The notes under the pieces are model-generated. The model searched no databases and was not told the origin of the DNA. It saw nothing but the letters and a program-made list of their open reading frames with translations. Below, one piece after another: positions 52,384-62,143 of a stretch of 64,000 nucleotides of DNA. Within the stretch, counting starts at the first letter, position 1, and every line of letters begins with the position of its first letter. The position numbers and the translations under genes are program-made. The stretch is from JAPPHA01 sp965220985 (lineage in GTDB: Bacteria; Pseudomonadota; Alphaproteobacteria; Rhodobacterales; Rhodobacteraceae): contig OZ244854.1 of assembly GCA_965220985.1 (NCBI GenBank), forward strand, positions 4,030,001 through 4,094,000, written 5' to 3'.

Positions 52384-54153
52384 TCAGTTCGCCTGTCGAC
52401 GAAGGAATGCAGGGATTTCGTTCTGCTCCATTTCAGTGACCGACTCACTGCCGGCATCGTCGCGGTGACGCGAACTCGACCCGATCGTCGGCTCGCGGCG
52501 GTCCGAATGCGACGAGGGCGTGAGACCCGTCATTCGCGAAATCAGGTTGTTCAAGCCGAACCCGGTGTTCCGCCCACGCTCGGGCATGCGATGACCCCCG
52601 TGTCCGTGTGCGCGCTGATCTCTGTCCTGCACTTCGTGAGCGGGATCACGTTGGTGACCGGATGCGTGCTCGTAGGCCGGCGTTTCCGGGAATCGCTCTT
52701 CCATCCGTGACAAGTGATCGGATTCGAGTTCATCGGCATGCATGATGCCGGACGTCGTTCCAGTGGTTCGCGACTGGTAGGCCGGAGCCGGCACTTCGTT
52801 GTCAAACGAGTCCGTGCCTTCGGTCATCGCAACGGAGCCAACCGCCGAGACCTCAGTTCCGTGCGGATCTTGCCAACCTGCGTGTCTTGTCTCCGGAGCA
52901 GCCGGTTCCTGGTCACGATCAAGGGAATCGCCGAAGTCGTCCTCCGACGTTACCGTCGCACGCATGCTTCGTCCTGGTTCCTGCTCGACAGCTTCGTCAT
53001 GGACAACCGAGCCGTGCATTGCCGGAAACTGACCTTCGTCGACCTCGGCCTGTTCATCATCGTGGTACGCGCCGTTCGACCCGCCCGTTCCGATGCCGTC
53101 GACATGATGGCCGTTGCCCCCCGACTGATGGTCGGACTCGAAACTGATCTCGGAGGATTGAGGCGAACCCATCCGCTGTTGACGGTCAATTCCGGTTGCA
53201 ACGACGGACACCTTGATCTTGCCCTCCATCGACGCGTCCTGGGTCGAGCCGACGATGATGTTGGCATCGCTCTCGTCAGGATCGAGTTCCTGGCGAATTC
53301 GGTTCGCGGCTTCGTCGATCTCGAACAGGGTCATGTCGGGACCGCCGGTGATGTTGATCAGAACGCCACGAGCGCCCTTGAAGGAAACCTCGTCAAGCAA
53401 CGGGTTGGAAATCGCGCTTTCGGCTGCGCTGACAGCGCGACCGTCGCCGGAACACTCTCCAGTTCCCATCATCGCCTGGCCCATCTCGTTCATGACGGAC
53501 CTGATGTCCGAAAAGTCGAGATTGATGATTCCGGGCTTGACCATGAGGTCGGTGACGCCCTTCACACCTTGGTAAAGCACCTCGTCGGCCATGGCGAAGG
53601 CCTCGGTGATGGTCGTCTTTTCGTTGGCAATGCGGAAGAGATTCTGGTTGGGAATGACAAGCAGCGTGTCGACCTTGTCCCGGATCGCGAAAAGGCCGTC
53701 CTCCGCATGGCACATGCGCCGAACGCCTTCGAAATCGAACGGCTTCGTCACGACGCCAACCGTCAGGACACCAAGTTCACGCGCAACCTCGGCAATGACC
53801 GGTGCGGCGCCGGTTCCCGTCCCGCCGCCCATGCCTGCGGTGATGAAGCACATGTGGCAACCTTGAAGGTAGTCCTTGACCGCCTCGATGCTCTCCCGCG
53901 CAGCGGCAGCACCGATGTCAGGCGACGCCCCTGCCCCGAGTCCCTCGGTCAGCTGTTCGCCGAGTTGCACCTTGTGCGATGCCATCGACAGCTGCAGCGC
54001 CTGGGCATCCGTGTTCGCAACGACGAACTCGACGCCTTCGAGGTTCTTTGAGATCATGTTGTTGATCGCGTTGCCGCCAGCGCCTCCGATTCCGAATACG
54101 ACGATGCGCGGTTTCAGGTCTGCCACATTGGGCATGCAAAGTGTCAAACTCAT
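52384..54153 (-). CDS. ftsZ: Cell division GTPase FtsZ
   Basis: A 589-residue tubulin homologue that assembles the Z ring. GTP-binding: GIGGAGGNAINNM (residues 21-33) and the tubulin signature GGGTGTG (residues 109-115); the T7-loop region VKPGIINLDFSDIRSVM is present. After about residue 330 comes a long, charged linker of roughly 240 residues (acidic and His-rich), then the conserved FtsA/ZipA-binding tail EIPAFLRRQAN. The start MSLTLCMPNVADLKPR matches alphaproteobacterial FtsZ. It follows ftsA by 167 bases. In related genomes lpxC comes next; here the surface-protein block does. Confidence 0.97.
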   Translation of the reverse strand: MSLTLCMPNVADLKPRIVVFGIGGAGGNAINNMISKNLEGVEFVVANTDAQALQLSMASHKVQLGEQLTEGLGAGASPDIGAAAARESIEAVKDYLQGCHMCFITAGMGGGTGTGAAPVIAEVARELGVLTVGVVTKPFDFEGVRRMCHAEDGLFAIRDKVDTLLVIPNQNLFRIANEKTTITEAFAMADEVLYQGVKGVTDLMVKPGIINLDFSDIRSVMNEMGQAMMGTGECSGDGRAVSAAESAISNPLLDEVSFKGARGVLINITGGPDMTLFEIDEAANRIRQELDPDESDANIIVGSTQDASMEGKIKVSVVATGIDRQQRMGSPQSSEISFESDHQSGGNGHHVDGIGTGGSNGAYHDDEQAEVDEGQFPAMHGSVVHDEAVEQEPGRSMRATVTSEDDFGDSLDRDQEPAAPETRHAGWQDPHGTEVSAVGSVAMTEGTDSFDNEVPAPAYQSRTTGTTSGIMHADELESDHLSRMEERFPETPAYEHASGHQRDPAHEVQDRDQRAHGHGGHRMPERGRNTGFGLNNLISRMTGLTPSSHSDRREPTIGSSSRHRDDAGSESVTEMEQNEIPAFLRRQAN

Positions 54154-54320
54154 GCTGGAATGCCTGTTTCTTGTTACTGCTCAATCATTCGGACAGCGCT
54201 TCTGATGGCCTGCCTCCTACAACGTGTAGCACGGTCGGCATGAAAAAGCACGAAAAAATGTGCCTCGGCCGTTTTGCCTCGGATTTCGTGTTTCCGTGTC
54301 ACGCCGCACCCTCTCGCCTG

Positions 54321-55652
54321 CTACCAGTTTTGACGGAACCAGCGAACCATGTTGCCGATCGACAGCCCGTCGAGAGCCGTGTCCTGCGCCTGGAAGTCCC
54401 AGCACTCGTCCTGCGGGAAGACCGTGTGCAGGGTCAGGCCGACGGTCGCCGAGAATGCGGGCCCCGATGCGGCCTGCGGCAAGCCGGCGATCCGCAGCGG
54501 CCGGCCCAGTCGCACTTCCTGTCCGAGCACCCGTGCCGCCAGTCGGTCGAGGCCGTGAAGCAGGCTTCCGCCGCCCGTCAGAACGATCCGCCGGCTGGGA
54601 AGATGAGCGAAACCGCCCCTTGCCATGCACGAGCGAACCTCTTCGAGGATTTCCTCCATGCGCGGCTTGATAACGCCGATGAGTTCGGCCCGGCTGACAC
54701 GCCGATAGTCTCCGTCCGCCTGATCGGCGGAGACGAGCTCGATCATCTCGCGGTCGTCGGCGCCCGTCACGGTCACCCCGCCATGCAGGGTCTTGATCCG
54801 TTCCGAAACTTCGAAGGGTATCTGCAGCCCCTTCGAGATGTCCGAAGTAATGTGGCTTCCACCGAGGCGCACGCTGTCGGCGAAGATCATGTGGTTCTTG
54901 AGAAAGATCGAAACGGTCGAACTGCCGCCGCCCAGGTCGACACTGACAGCCCCGTACTCTCGTTCGTCGTCGACGAGCGATGCCAGACCGCTGGCGTAAC
55001 CGGCATAGGCGATGCCCGCGAGTTCAAGGTCGCACCGCTCGATGCACATTCTGAGGTTTGACAGAGCCTGACTCTGAACCGTCAGAAGGTGGGTATCGAC
55101 ACTCAGCTGGGAGCCGGTGAGACCGCGTGGATCGACGAGTTCGCTGCGATCATCGACCTCGAAGTTGACCGGCATGTCGTGAAGCGCCTCGCGGCGAGAA
55201 CCGTCCTCGGGAAAGTCGCAGCTCTCGAGCACCCGTCCGATGTCCGATTCCGTCACCGACCCGGAGCCCAGCTCCGTCGTGCCGCTGACGCTGAACGACT
55301 TGGGCAGTCCGCCGGAAAAACACGCAACCACGTGATCCACCCGCGTCTGCGCCATCTTCTGGGCGCCGCTCACGGCAGTTCTGATCGCGCGTTCGGCCTC
55401 ATCCATCGTGCAGATCTCGCCGAATCGGATTCCCCTGGACCTCGTGGTCGCGACGCCGATGACCCGATAGAGTTCGTAGAATGCGTGGGCATCGCGAACG
55501 CCAACGGGTTCGGATCGGAGATCGGGCGAAAGCTGCAGGATCATGCAAGCGATCTTGGATGTGCCGATATCCAGAATGGCCACACGACGACGCTTGAGAG
55601 CGGTCTTTCGCAGTTGACGCATTTGTCGTTGAGATTGATATCGAACTGACAT
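54321..55652 (-). CDS. ftsA: Cell division actin-like protein FtsA
   Basis: A 443-residue actin-fold ATPase that anchors FtsZ to the membrane. Markers: VAILDIGTSKIACMI (phosphate 1 loop), AVSVDLGGGSSTVSIF (phosphate 2), RIVLTGGGSLLHGLDRLA (adenosine motif) and the C-terminal amphipathic helix ending in GNMVRWFRQNW, the membrane anchor. Start ATG 55652 follows a GAGGAACTTGAGACC run; the frame extends 13 residues further without homology. ftsQ ends four bases before this start. Confidence 0.95.
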   Translation of the reverse strand: MSVRYQSQRQMRQLRKTALKRRRVAILDIGTSKIACMILQLSPDLRSEPVGVRDAHAFYELYRVIGVATTRSRGIRFGEICTMDEAERAIRTAVSGAQKMAQTRVDHVVACFSGGLPKSFSVSGTTELGSGSVTESDIGRVLESCDFPEDGSRREALHDMPVNFEVDDRSELVDPRGLTGSQLSVDTHLLTVQSQALSNLRMCIERCDLELAGIAYAGYASGLASLVDDEREYGAVSVDLGGGSSTVSIFLKNHMIFADSVRLGGSHITSDISKGLQIPFEVSERIKTLHGGVTVTGADDREMIELVSADQADGDYRRVSRAELIGVIKPRMEEILEEVRSCMARGGFAHLPSRRIVLTGGGSLLHGLDRLAARVLGQEVRLGRPLRIAGLPQAASGPAFSATVGLTLHTVFPQDECWDFQAQDTALDGLSIGNMVRWFRQNW

Positions 55653-55656
55653 GGTC

Positions 55657-56559
55657 TCAAGTTCCTCCAGATGACAGATTTCGGCCCGCAAACTGCCCCG
55701 ACCCGGTTTTGCTCTCGTCCAGTGGCCTGAACTTGTCGGGTTCGACTCGCAGAACCGGCCGGTCAGGCAGCCGATAGTCGACGACGGTCACGAAACGATC
55801 GAGGAGCCGGTGTCGTTCGTGCAATTCGACAATCCTCGCCAATGCCTCCGCCGGCGCCGATTCGGGAAGGCTGATCGTCTGACTGCGGTCGAGGACCAGG
55901 TCCCATCGCCGTTCGCCGACTCTGCGCAGTCCCCGGATTCGAGACCGGAGCGGCCCCGCGACCGCTTGCAGTTGCAGAGCCTCGTCGATTGCCCCCGGGG
56001 CCCCGTGACCAACAACAAGCGGCAGGTCGCGCCTTTGATGTCGCGAATCGAGCGATCCGATCCGCCTGCCCTCGTCATCGATGAGCGCCAGACCGAAATC
56101 GTGACGCCACACCGCAACCGGGGTTCTCTCGACAATCCTGACATCGAGCACGCCGCCCGGCCGGATGAACAGCGTCGCCGACTCGATGGCGGGCACGCGC
56201 AGGATTCCATGACGAAGCCCGTCGACATCCAGGCCAAGAGAGGTCCCGGGCAGTTCGTCGCCAATGATCTGCCTGACTTTCTGCTCGACATCACTGGACG
56301 CGCCGACCACATCGACATCGACAATCTGGAATTCGGGCAATCGGGAAAATTCGGATGCGGCATCGGCCGCAACAGCAGCCATCGACGTCACCTGGTCCCG
56401 GAAATCGCGAACCTGCAGAAACAGGGCGACGGGCACGAGAACGATCGCGAGCGGGATCCCAATCTTGGCAACTCGCCGAAACGTCGGCGAGTACCAGACC
56501 CGTTCGATGCGATAGCGCAGACGACTCGGAGCCGGATCGAATGTGCCAGTCCTGATCAT
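55657..56559 (-). CDS. ftsQ: Cell division protein FtsQ
   Basis: A 300-residue bitopic division protein. A basic cytosolic N-terminus precedes one transmembrane helix (IGIPLAIVLVPVALFLQV), then a POTRA domain (FQIVDVDVVGASSDVEQKVRQ) and the FtsQ beta domain (ATLFIRPGGVLDVRIVERTPVAVW and further). It links FtsB-FtsL to the divisome. Its first four bases overlap the ddl end (ATGA), so the genes are translationally coupled. Sequence is weakly conserved, as usual for FtsQ; the position fixes the call. Confidence 0.93.
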   Translation of the reverse strand: MIRTGTFDPAPSRLRYRIERVWYSPTFRRVAKIGIPLAIVLVPVALFLQVRDFRDQVTSMAAVAADAASEFSRLPEFQIVDVDVVGASSDVEQKVRQIIGDELPGTSLGLDVDGLRHGILRVPAIESATLFIRPGGVLDVRIVERTPVAVWRHDFGLALIDDEGRRIGSLDSRHQRRDLPLVVGHGAPGAIDEALQLQAVAGPLRSRIRGLRRVGERRWDLVLDRSQTISLPESAPAEALARIVELHERHRLLDRFVTVVDYRLPDRPVLRVEPDKFRPLDESKTGSGQFAGRNLSSGGT

Positions 56560-57470
56560 CGGTCACACGACGCGTCTTCGAGCATCCAGGAAACCAGTTC
56601 CGCATAGCTCAGGCCGGCATGTTCTGCCTGTTCGGGTACCAGTGAGGTCGGCGTCATGCCCGGCTGGGTGTTGACTTCAAGAATGAACAGCCCGTCGATG
56701 CCCTTGCGGTCATCCCATCGAAAATCGGCTCGCGTGACACCACGACAGCCGAGCGAACGGTGGGCCCTTTCGGCATGGTCCAGGCATGCTTTCGTGATCT
56801 CTTCGGGGATGTCTGCCGGCACCACGTGCCGTGATCCTCCGGGCGCGTACTTTGCGTGGTAGCTGTACCAGCCGTCAGTCAGGATGTCGGTCACTGCAAG
56901 CGCGCGACCGTCCATGACCGCTGTCGTGAGTTCGCGTCCGCGAATGTATCGCTCGACCATCACCACGTCGGGCGCGTCGTCGGCGAGTCGCGCTGGCGTG
57001 TTGGCACCCTCGGCAACGAAGGTGACCCCGACGGACGACCCCTCGTTGACCGGCTTGACCACGTAGGGAGGCTCGATCGGATGCGAATGCCTTGCCTCGT
57101 CCGAACACACGACCCGGCTCTCGGCCACCGGCAGTCCGACCGATCGGAAAACCGCCTTCGCCTGCTCCTTGTGCATTGCCAGCGCCGACGACAGGACTCC
57201 TGAATGGGTGTAGGGAATTCTGAGCAGTTCCAGCAGCCCCTGCACGCAGCCGTCCTCGCCCCATCGGCCGTGCAGTGCATTGAACACCACATCGGGCGAT
57301 GCCTGCTTCAGCTTGTCCGACAGGCCGGAATCGGCGTCGATCTCCAGCACGTCATGTCCGCACTGGCGCAACGCATCGGCAATTCCCCGGCCGGAGACCA
57401 GGGAAACTTCCCGTTCCTGGGACATGCCGCCCATAAGGACCGCAATTCGGGGACTTGTCCTGCTCGACAT
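56556..57470 (-). CDS. ddl: D-alanine--D-alanine ligase
   Basis: A 304-residue ATP-grasp enzyme making D-Ala-D-Ala for peptidoglycan. VLMGGMSQEREVSLVSGRGI opens the N-terminal domain; FNALHGRWGEDG is the substrate-binding signature; PYVVKPVNEGSSVGVTFV holds the ATP-grasp lysine; FILEVNTQPGMTPTSLVP carries the metal-binding Glu-x-Asn. Length is as for DdlB. It overlaps ftsQ by four bases and follows murB with a 61-base gap. Confidence 0.95.
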   Translation of the reverse strand: MSSRTSPRIAVLMGGMSQEREVSLVSGRGIADALRQCGHDVLEIDADSGLSDKLKQASPDVVFNALHGRWGEDGCVQGLLELLRIPYTHSGVLSSALAMHKEQAKAVFRSVGLPVAESRVVCSDEARHSHPIEPPYVVKPVNEGSSVGVTFVAEGANTPARLADDAPDVVMVERYIRGRELTTAVMDGRALAVTDILTDGWYSYHAKYAPGGSRHVVPADIPEEITKACLDHAERAHRSLGCRGVTRADFRWDDRKGIDGLFILEVNTQPGMTPTSLVPEQAEHAGLSYAELVSWMLEDASCDR

Positions 57471-57531
57471 TCCCGCCTCTCACTTGTTCACGACGTCGCT
57501 GGTTGATTCTTGTTCGACGTCGCGCCGCATC

Positions 57532-58464
57532 TCACGGCAGCGGGTTACCGACCCGCCTGATCTCCCATTCTAACCAGATGCCGTGTTTTTGAAACACTTT
57601 TTTTCGGACGGTTTCGCCAAGCTCCTCGAGCTCGGCGGCGGTGGCGTTTCCGGTATTGATCATGAAATTCGCGTGCTGTTCGGACATGCAGGCGCCACCC
57701 AGGCGCGCACCCCGCATTCCGGCCTGCTCGATGAGCTTCCAGGCCTTCAGGTCATGAACGTCGTCTTCAGCGCCGGTCGACGAAAATCCAGCCGGATTCC
57801 TGAACACCGATCCGCAGGTCAGTTCGCGAACGGGCTGGGTTTGCTCGCGCCGTTCGACGAGGCGTTCCATTTCGGCCTCGATGGCTGCCGGCTCGCGCCT
57901 TGGTCCCGTCAGAACCGCGTCAAGGACGATCCAGTCGTCGGGGATGGCCGAGCTCCGGTATCCGAAGCCGAGGTCACCGGCGTCCAGACGATGGACCGAT
58001 CCATCGCGCGCCATCACCCGCGCACTGACAAAGGCATCCGCAAGATATCGCCCGTAACATCCGGCGTTCATCCGAACCGCGCCACCAATCGTGCCTGGAA
58101 TCGTGCGCAGAAAAGACAGATCGATCCCGTTCCGGGCGGCGTGCTGGGCCGCTTGTCGAGAGAGAGCCGCGGCGCCCACGCGGATGCGACCGTCCTCGAC
58201 GCTAATTCCTGCAAAGGCGCGGCCCAGCCTGACGACGACCCCGCCGATGCCTCCGTCACGGATGAGGAGGTTTGAGCACACCCCGATCGCGACAACGTCC
58301 ACGTCGTCCGGCAGATTCTTGATGTACGCCGCGAGATCATCGGCGTCGGCAGGCTGGCAGAGGATCTCGGCCTCGCCTCCGACACGCAACCACGACAGCG
58401 GCGCCAGCGATCTGCCACGTGCCAGGCGACCGCGAAACTCCGGGCCGGCGACTTCCGGTTTCAT
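57532..58464 (-). CDS. murB: UDP-N-acetylenolpyruvoylglucosamine reductase MurB
   Basis: A 310-residue FAD enzyme that reduces UDP-GlcNAc-enolpyruvate to UDP-MurNAc. The FAD-binding segments VVAIGVCSNLLIRDGGIGGVV and FLRTIPGTIGGAVRMNAGCYG, the CGSVFRNPAG motif with the catalytic serine, and the MSEQHANFMINTGNATAAEL end are present. The ATG overlaps the murC stop by four bases. Together with murC, murG and ftsW it forms one minus-strand run of coupled genes. Confidence 0.95.
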   Translation of the reverse strand: MKPEVAGPEFRGRLARGRSLAPLSWLRVGGEAEILCQPADADDLAAYIKNLPDDVDVVAIGVCSNLLIRDGGIGGVVVRLGRAFAGISVEDGRIRVGAAALSRQAAQHAARNGIDLSFLRTIPGTIGGAVRMNAGCYGRYLADAFVSARVMARDGSVHRLDAGDLGFGYRSSAIPDDWIVLDAVLTGPRREPAAIEAEMERLVERREQTQPVRELTCGSVFRNPAGFSSTGAEDDVHDLKAWKLIEQAGMRGARLGGACMSEQHANFMINTGNATAAELEELGETVRKKVFQKHGIWLEWEIRRVGNPLP

Positions 58465-59858
58465 GATTTCGGACTGCCAACCAGGTCACGGGCCCAGGAC
58501 GAGATCGAACCTGCGCCGAGGCAGATCAGCAGATCGCCTGAACGGGTGTGCGAGCGGACGAAATCCCGAAACCCCGACTCGCCGGCAATGGCGTGAACGT
58601 TGGCTTGACCGGCACGCCTGATACCCTCGACGAGGCTGTCGCGGTCGGCACCGTCGATGGGATCCTCCCCGGCTGCATACACCTCGCTGATGACCACCTC
58701 GTCAGCATCTCCAAAGCACGCGCACATGTCATCGAACAGGCTGTGCAGGCGCGTATACCGGTGCGGTTGGTGCACGGCGACCACACGACCGCCTGCGGAT
58801 TGCCGCGCGGCTCTGAGCGCCGCCCTGAGTTCGACGGGATGATGCGCGTAATCGTCGATCACCGTGACACCGTCGATCACCCCAACACGGGTGAATCGGC
58901 GGTTCACGCCCTTGAACGCGGCAAGTGCTCCGCGAATCCTCGCTTCGTCGAGCCCAAGATGCAGTGCAACGGCAACGGCTGCGAGTGCGTTCGACACGTT
59001 GTGCTCCCCGAGCATGGGAAGTTGCATGTCCGTCAACACGCGGTCGTTCTGCCGCAAGTGCACGTCAAATGTGGCAGTCCCGTTGTCGAAACGGAGGTTT
59101 TGCCCCCGCACGTCGGCCTCCTCGTCAATTCCGTAGCTGATCACCCTGCGATCGTGCAGTTGCGCCACCATCTTGCGGACTTCGATGTGGTCGATGTTGC
59201 AGATTGCCGCGCCGTAGAACGGAACGTTGGAGACGAATGTGTGAAACGCCTGTCGCAGCGCGTCGAAATCTCCGTAGTGTTCGAGATGTTCGGGATCGAT
59301 GTTCGTCACCACCGCGATCGTGGCTGGAAGCCGGTTGAAGCTCCCGTCCGATTCATCGGCTTCGACCACCATCCACTCGCCCCCGCCAACGCGTGCAGTT
59401 GACCCGTAGGCGTGGATGACGCCGCCGTTGACGACTGTCGGATCCATGCCCCCCGCATCGAGCAGGGTCGCAACCAGCGTCGTTGTCGTGGTCTTGCCGT
59501 GGGTTCCGGCAACGGCGACGTTGAGCTTCAGGCGCATCAACTCCGCGAGCATGTCCGCCCGGCGGACGACGGGAAGCCGGTGGCTCCTGGCACGCTGGAG
59601 TTCGGGATTGTCTTGACGAATTGCCGACGACACGACGACGACATCGGCATCCTCGAGATTCTCGGGGGCATGGCCAATCCGGACCGTCGCGCCAAGTCGC
59701 TCGAGCCGCTCGGTCAGTTGGCTGGGATTCAGATCGGAACCCTGGACCGCATAGCCATGGTTGAGCAGGACTTCCGCGATTCCGGCCATGCCGATGCCAC
59801 CGATGCCGATGAAGTGGACCGGACCGAGCTGGGGTGGAAGTCTGGTCGCCGCGCTCAT
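58461..59858 (-). CDS. murC: UDP-N-acetylmuramate--L-alanine ligase MurC
   Basis: A 465-residue Mur ligase. FIGIGGIGMAGIAEVLLNHGY is the N-terminal UDP-binding loop; VAGTHGKTTTTTLVATLL (about residues 113-130) is the P-loop; VEADESDGSFNRL and DDYAHHPVELRAAL are the central and C-terminal conserved blocks. It adds the first amino acid of the stem peptide. Overlaps murB by four bases and murG by four bases, so all are coupled. Confidence 0.96.
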   Translation of the reverse strand: MSAATRLPPQLGPVHFIGIGGIGMAGIAEVLLNHGYAVQGSDLNPSQLTERLERLGATVRIGHAPENLEDADVVVVSSAIRQDNPELQRARSHRLPVVRRADMLAELMRLKLNVAVAGTHGKTTTTTLVATLLDAGGMDPTVVNGGVIHAYGSTARVGGGEWMVVEADESDGSFNRLPATIAVVTNIDPEHLEHYGDFDALRQAFHTFVSNVPFYGAAICNIDHIEVRKMVAQLHDRRVISYGIDEEADVRGQNLRFDNGTATFDVHLRQNDRVLTDMQLPMLGEHNVSNALAAVAVALHLGLDEARIRGALAAFKGVNRRFTRVGVIDGVTVIDDYAHHPVELRAALRAARQSAGGRVVAVHQPHRYTRLHSLFDDMCACFGDADEVVISEVYAAGEDPIDGADRDSLVEGIRRAGQANVHAIAGESGFRDFVRSHTRSGDLLICLGAGSISSWARDLVGSPKS

Positions 59859-60958
59859 CGTTTGCCCCTTCCCTTCGCCATTTCCTCGACCAGATCGCCC
59901 AATGCTTCGGCCGCTCGCGGTCTTCCGACCATCGATGCCGCTTTCGCCATGTTCGCAGCGCGCCCCGGTGTCGTGACGATGCTTGAAATCGAATCGGCGA
60001 GCACGGCTGGCGACAGTCCCGATTCCTGGTGAACGATGGCGCCGCCCACGCCCGTGAGCAGCCGCGCGTTGGAGCTTTGTTCATCGCGCACGGCGGCAGC
60101 GAAGGGAATCAGTATCGCCGGGCGACCGATCGCGGCGATCTCGGCAACGCTCGAGGCGCCAGCACGCGAAATCACCAGGTGGGAATTGGCCATCAGCCGG
60201 GGAATGTCGGGAAAGAAGGACTCGACCCGCGCGCGAATGCCGGCTTTCGCGTAAGCGTCGGAAGTCGAGGCAATGTCGCTCTCCCTGGCCTGCTGGGTGA
60301 CTTCGACAAGGGACCGGATCGATGCCGGCAGCAGCGCGCAGGCTTCGGGAACCATTTCAGAGAGTATGCGGGCGCCTTGGGACCCGCCCACCACGAGGAT
60401 GCGAACCGGCCCACCTCCGGGCGGGCTGTACGGCGCACCCGCGAGTTCCCTGACGGCCTTTCGGACCGGATTGCCGGTCTGGACCGATGACACGCCCTCG
60501 GGCAGCGACATCGGCCAGATGCTGAGCGCGACATGATCGACGCGGCGGACGAACACGCGGTTGACTCGCCCCAGGACCCCGTTCTGCTCGTGGATCAGCG
60601 TCGGCACGCGACAAAGAACGGCAGCAGCCATCGCCGGAAACGCCGGATACCCGCCAAAGCCCGCGACGGCGGCAGGACGATCGCGCCACATCACCCGAAG
60701 CGCGGAAAACGTTCCTGCGAACAGGCGAAACGGAACCGCGATGCGGGTTTTCAACGATCCACGCGAGAGCGAGCCGGACTTGACGACCCGGACGAGGGTC
60801 TCGTCGGGAAAGTTCCCGATGTAGCGGGCACCGCGGTCGTCGGTCGTCAGCATCACCCGCCAACCACGGCGCATCATGGTCTCCGTCAGAGCCTGGGCGG
60901 GAAACATGTGACCACCCGTGCCGCCGGCTGCGATCATGAGGAGCGGCATTCGATTCAT
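59855..60958 (-). CDS. murG: UDP-GlcNAc: lipid I transferase MurG
   Basis: A 367-residue GT28 glycosyltransferase that makes lipid II at the inner face of the membrane. The Gly-rich loop AAGGTGGHMFPAQALTETM is at the N-terminus, GFGGYPAFPAMAAA and HEQNGVLGRVNR follow, ILVVGGSQGARILS is the second Gly-rich loop, and LVISRAGASSVAEIAAIGRPAI in parts marks the UDP-GlcNAc site. It starts one base after the ftsW stop and overlaps murC by four bases. Confidence 0.96.
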   Translation of the reverse strand: MNRMPLLMIAAGGTGGHMFPAQALTETMMRRGWRVMLTTDDRGARYIGNFPDETLVRVVKSGSLSRGSLKTRIAVPFRLFAGTFSALRVMWRDRPAAVAGFGGYPAFPAMAAAVLCRVPTLIHEQNGVLGRVNRVFVRRVDHVALSIWPMSLPEGVSSVQTGNPVRKAVRELAGAPYSPPGGGPVRILVVGGSQGARILSEMVPEACALLPASIRSLVEVTQQARESDIASTSDAYAKAGIRARVESFFPDIPRLMANSHLVISRAGASSVAEIAAIGRPAILIPFAAAVRDEQSSNARLLTGVGGAIVHQESGLSPAVLADSISSIVTTPGRAANMAKAASMVGRPRAAEALGDLVEEMAKGRGKR

Positions 60959-62143
60959 TCAGGCTGTCCCGGACAATGGTCTGCCGGTCTCGACGACCGT
61001 GACTGCGACGTCTCCTGTCGGGCGGGACCTGGTGAACGACAGCAGGACACCCATCAGAATCGCAGTCGCAATGACCGATGATCCGCCGTAGCTGACAAAA
61101 GGCAGGGTCATTCCCTTGGCCGGGAGCAACCGGGCGGCAACGCCCATGTTGATCAAGCCCTGGAGCGCAAAGATCGAGACGAGGCCCGTTCCCGCAATCT
61201 TGACAAAAAGGCTGCGGGTCCGCTTGATTCGCAAAAGAGACGAAACGGTGACGGTTGCAAACAGCAGGATGATCACCAGGACGAGCATCAATCCGTATTC
61301 TTCCGCGGCCACTGCAATGATGTAGTCGGTATGTGCGTCGGGCAGGGTCCACTTGATCTTGCCTTCGCCAACGCCAACACCGAAGTTGCCGCCGCTCCGG
61401 ATGGCGCTGTCGACATAGCCGATCTGGGAGTTCGGGCTTGGGTCCCGGTCGAGAAAGCCGAGAATCCTGCGCGCGAAGTGTTCAGAGGTGTTGAAGGCGA
61501 CGAATCCGCCGATTGCGGCGGCGAGAGCGACCCCGAGCAGAATCAATACCGGTCCGCCAGCAACGAAATACATCAGCATCCAGGTCGCAAGGAACAGGCT
61601 TGCCTGGCCGAAGTCGGGTTGGATGACCAGCATTCCGATCATCATCAAGGCGAGAAGGAAGGACACCTTGGTCCCCGACGACCGACTGGCGAATCCCTGT
61701 GCCGCCAGGAACCATGCCGAGACAACGACAAAGAACGGCTTTGCGAACTCGGAGGGTTGAAACGAGACGAACTTGAGCGAGTACCACCGGGTCGCTTCCT
61801 TGCCGAAGTCGGTACCCAGAAACGGCAAGAGCGCCAGTGCGATCGCGCCGGCCACAAAACCCAAAATGCAGAGTCGGCGCAGCAGTTCGATCCTCATGAT
61901 CGAGACCACGATGATGCAGGTCAGGGCCAGCAGGGTGAAGAAAGCCTGACGATAGAAGTAGTGGAAGGGATCGAGGTTGTTGCGCCCGGCAATCGCCGGA
62001 GAAGACGCGAGCGCCATCACCAGTCCGATCAGTGCCAGAAAGCAGATGCACGCAAGCGTCCATCTGTCCACCGTCTTCCACCACCGTGGAAGGATCGGCT
62101 CACCCGTGTGGTCTTCAACGGGGCCGTAGACGATTCCCGTCAT
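60959..62143 (-). CDS. ftsW: Peptidoglycan glycosyltransferase FtsW
   Basis: A 394-residue SEDS protein with about ten transmembrane helices. Characteristic segments: LDPFHYFYRQAFF, the WYSLKFVSFQPSEFAKPFF region, GGNFGVGVGEGKIKWTLPDAHTDYI in the long periplasmic loop, and the C-terminal GMTLPFVSYGGSSV. It polymerises lipid II at the septum. In other alphaproteobacteria murD and mraY come directly upstream; here none does within 580 bases, and the toxin-antitoxin relic follows. Confidence 0.95.
   Translation of the reverse strand: MTGIVYGPVEDHTGEPILPRWWKTVDRWTLACICFLALIGLVMALASSPAIAGRNNLDPFHYFYRQAFFTLLALTCIIVVSIMRIELLRRLCILGFVAGAIALALLPFLGTDFGKEATRWYSLKFVSFQPSEFAKPFFVVVSAWFLAAQGFASRSSGTKVSFLLALMMIGMLVIQPDFGQASLFLATWMLMYFVAGGPVLILLGVALAAAIGGFVAFNTSEHFARRILGFLDRDPSPNSQIGYVDSAIRSGGNFGVGVGEGKIKWTLPDAHTDYIIAVAAEEYGLMLVLVIILLFATVTVSSLLRIKRTRSLFVKIAGTGLVSIFALQGLINMGVAARLLPAKGMTLPFVSYGGSSVIATAILMGVLLSFTRSRPTGDVAVTVVETGRPLSGTA

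Noticed and set aside
52714..54051. 445-codon plus-strand frame over ftsZ
   Set aside because: Antisense to ftsZ; no recognisable motif.
54248..54263. Hairpin with T run in the ftsA-ftsZ gap (minus strand)
   Set aside because: Only four base pairs in the stem; too weak to call a terminator.
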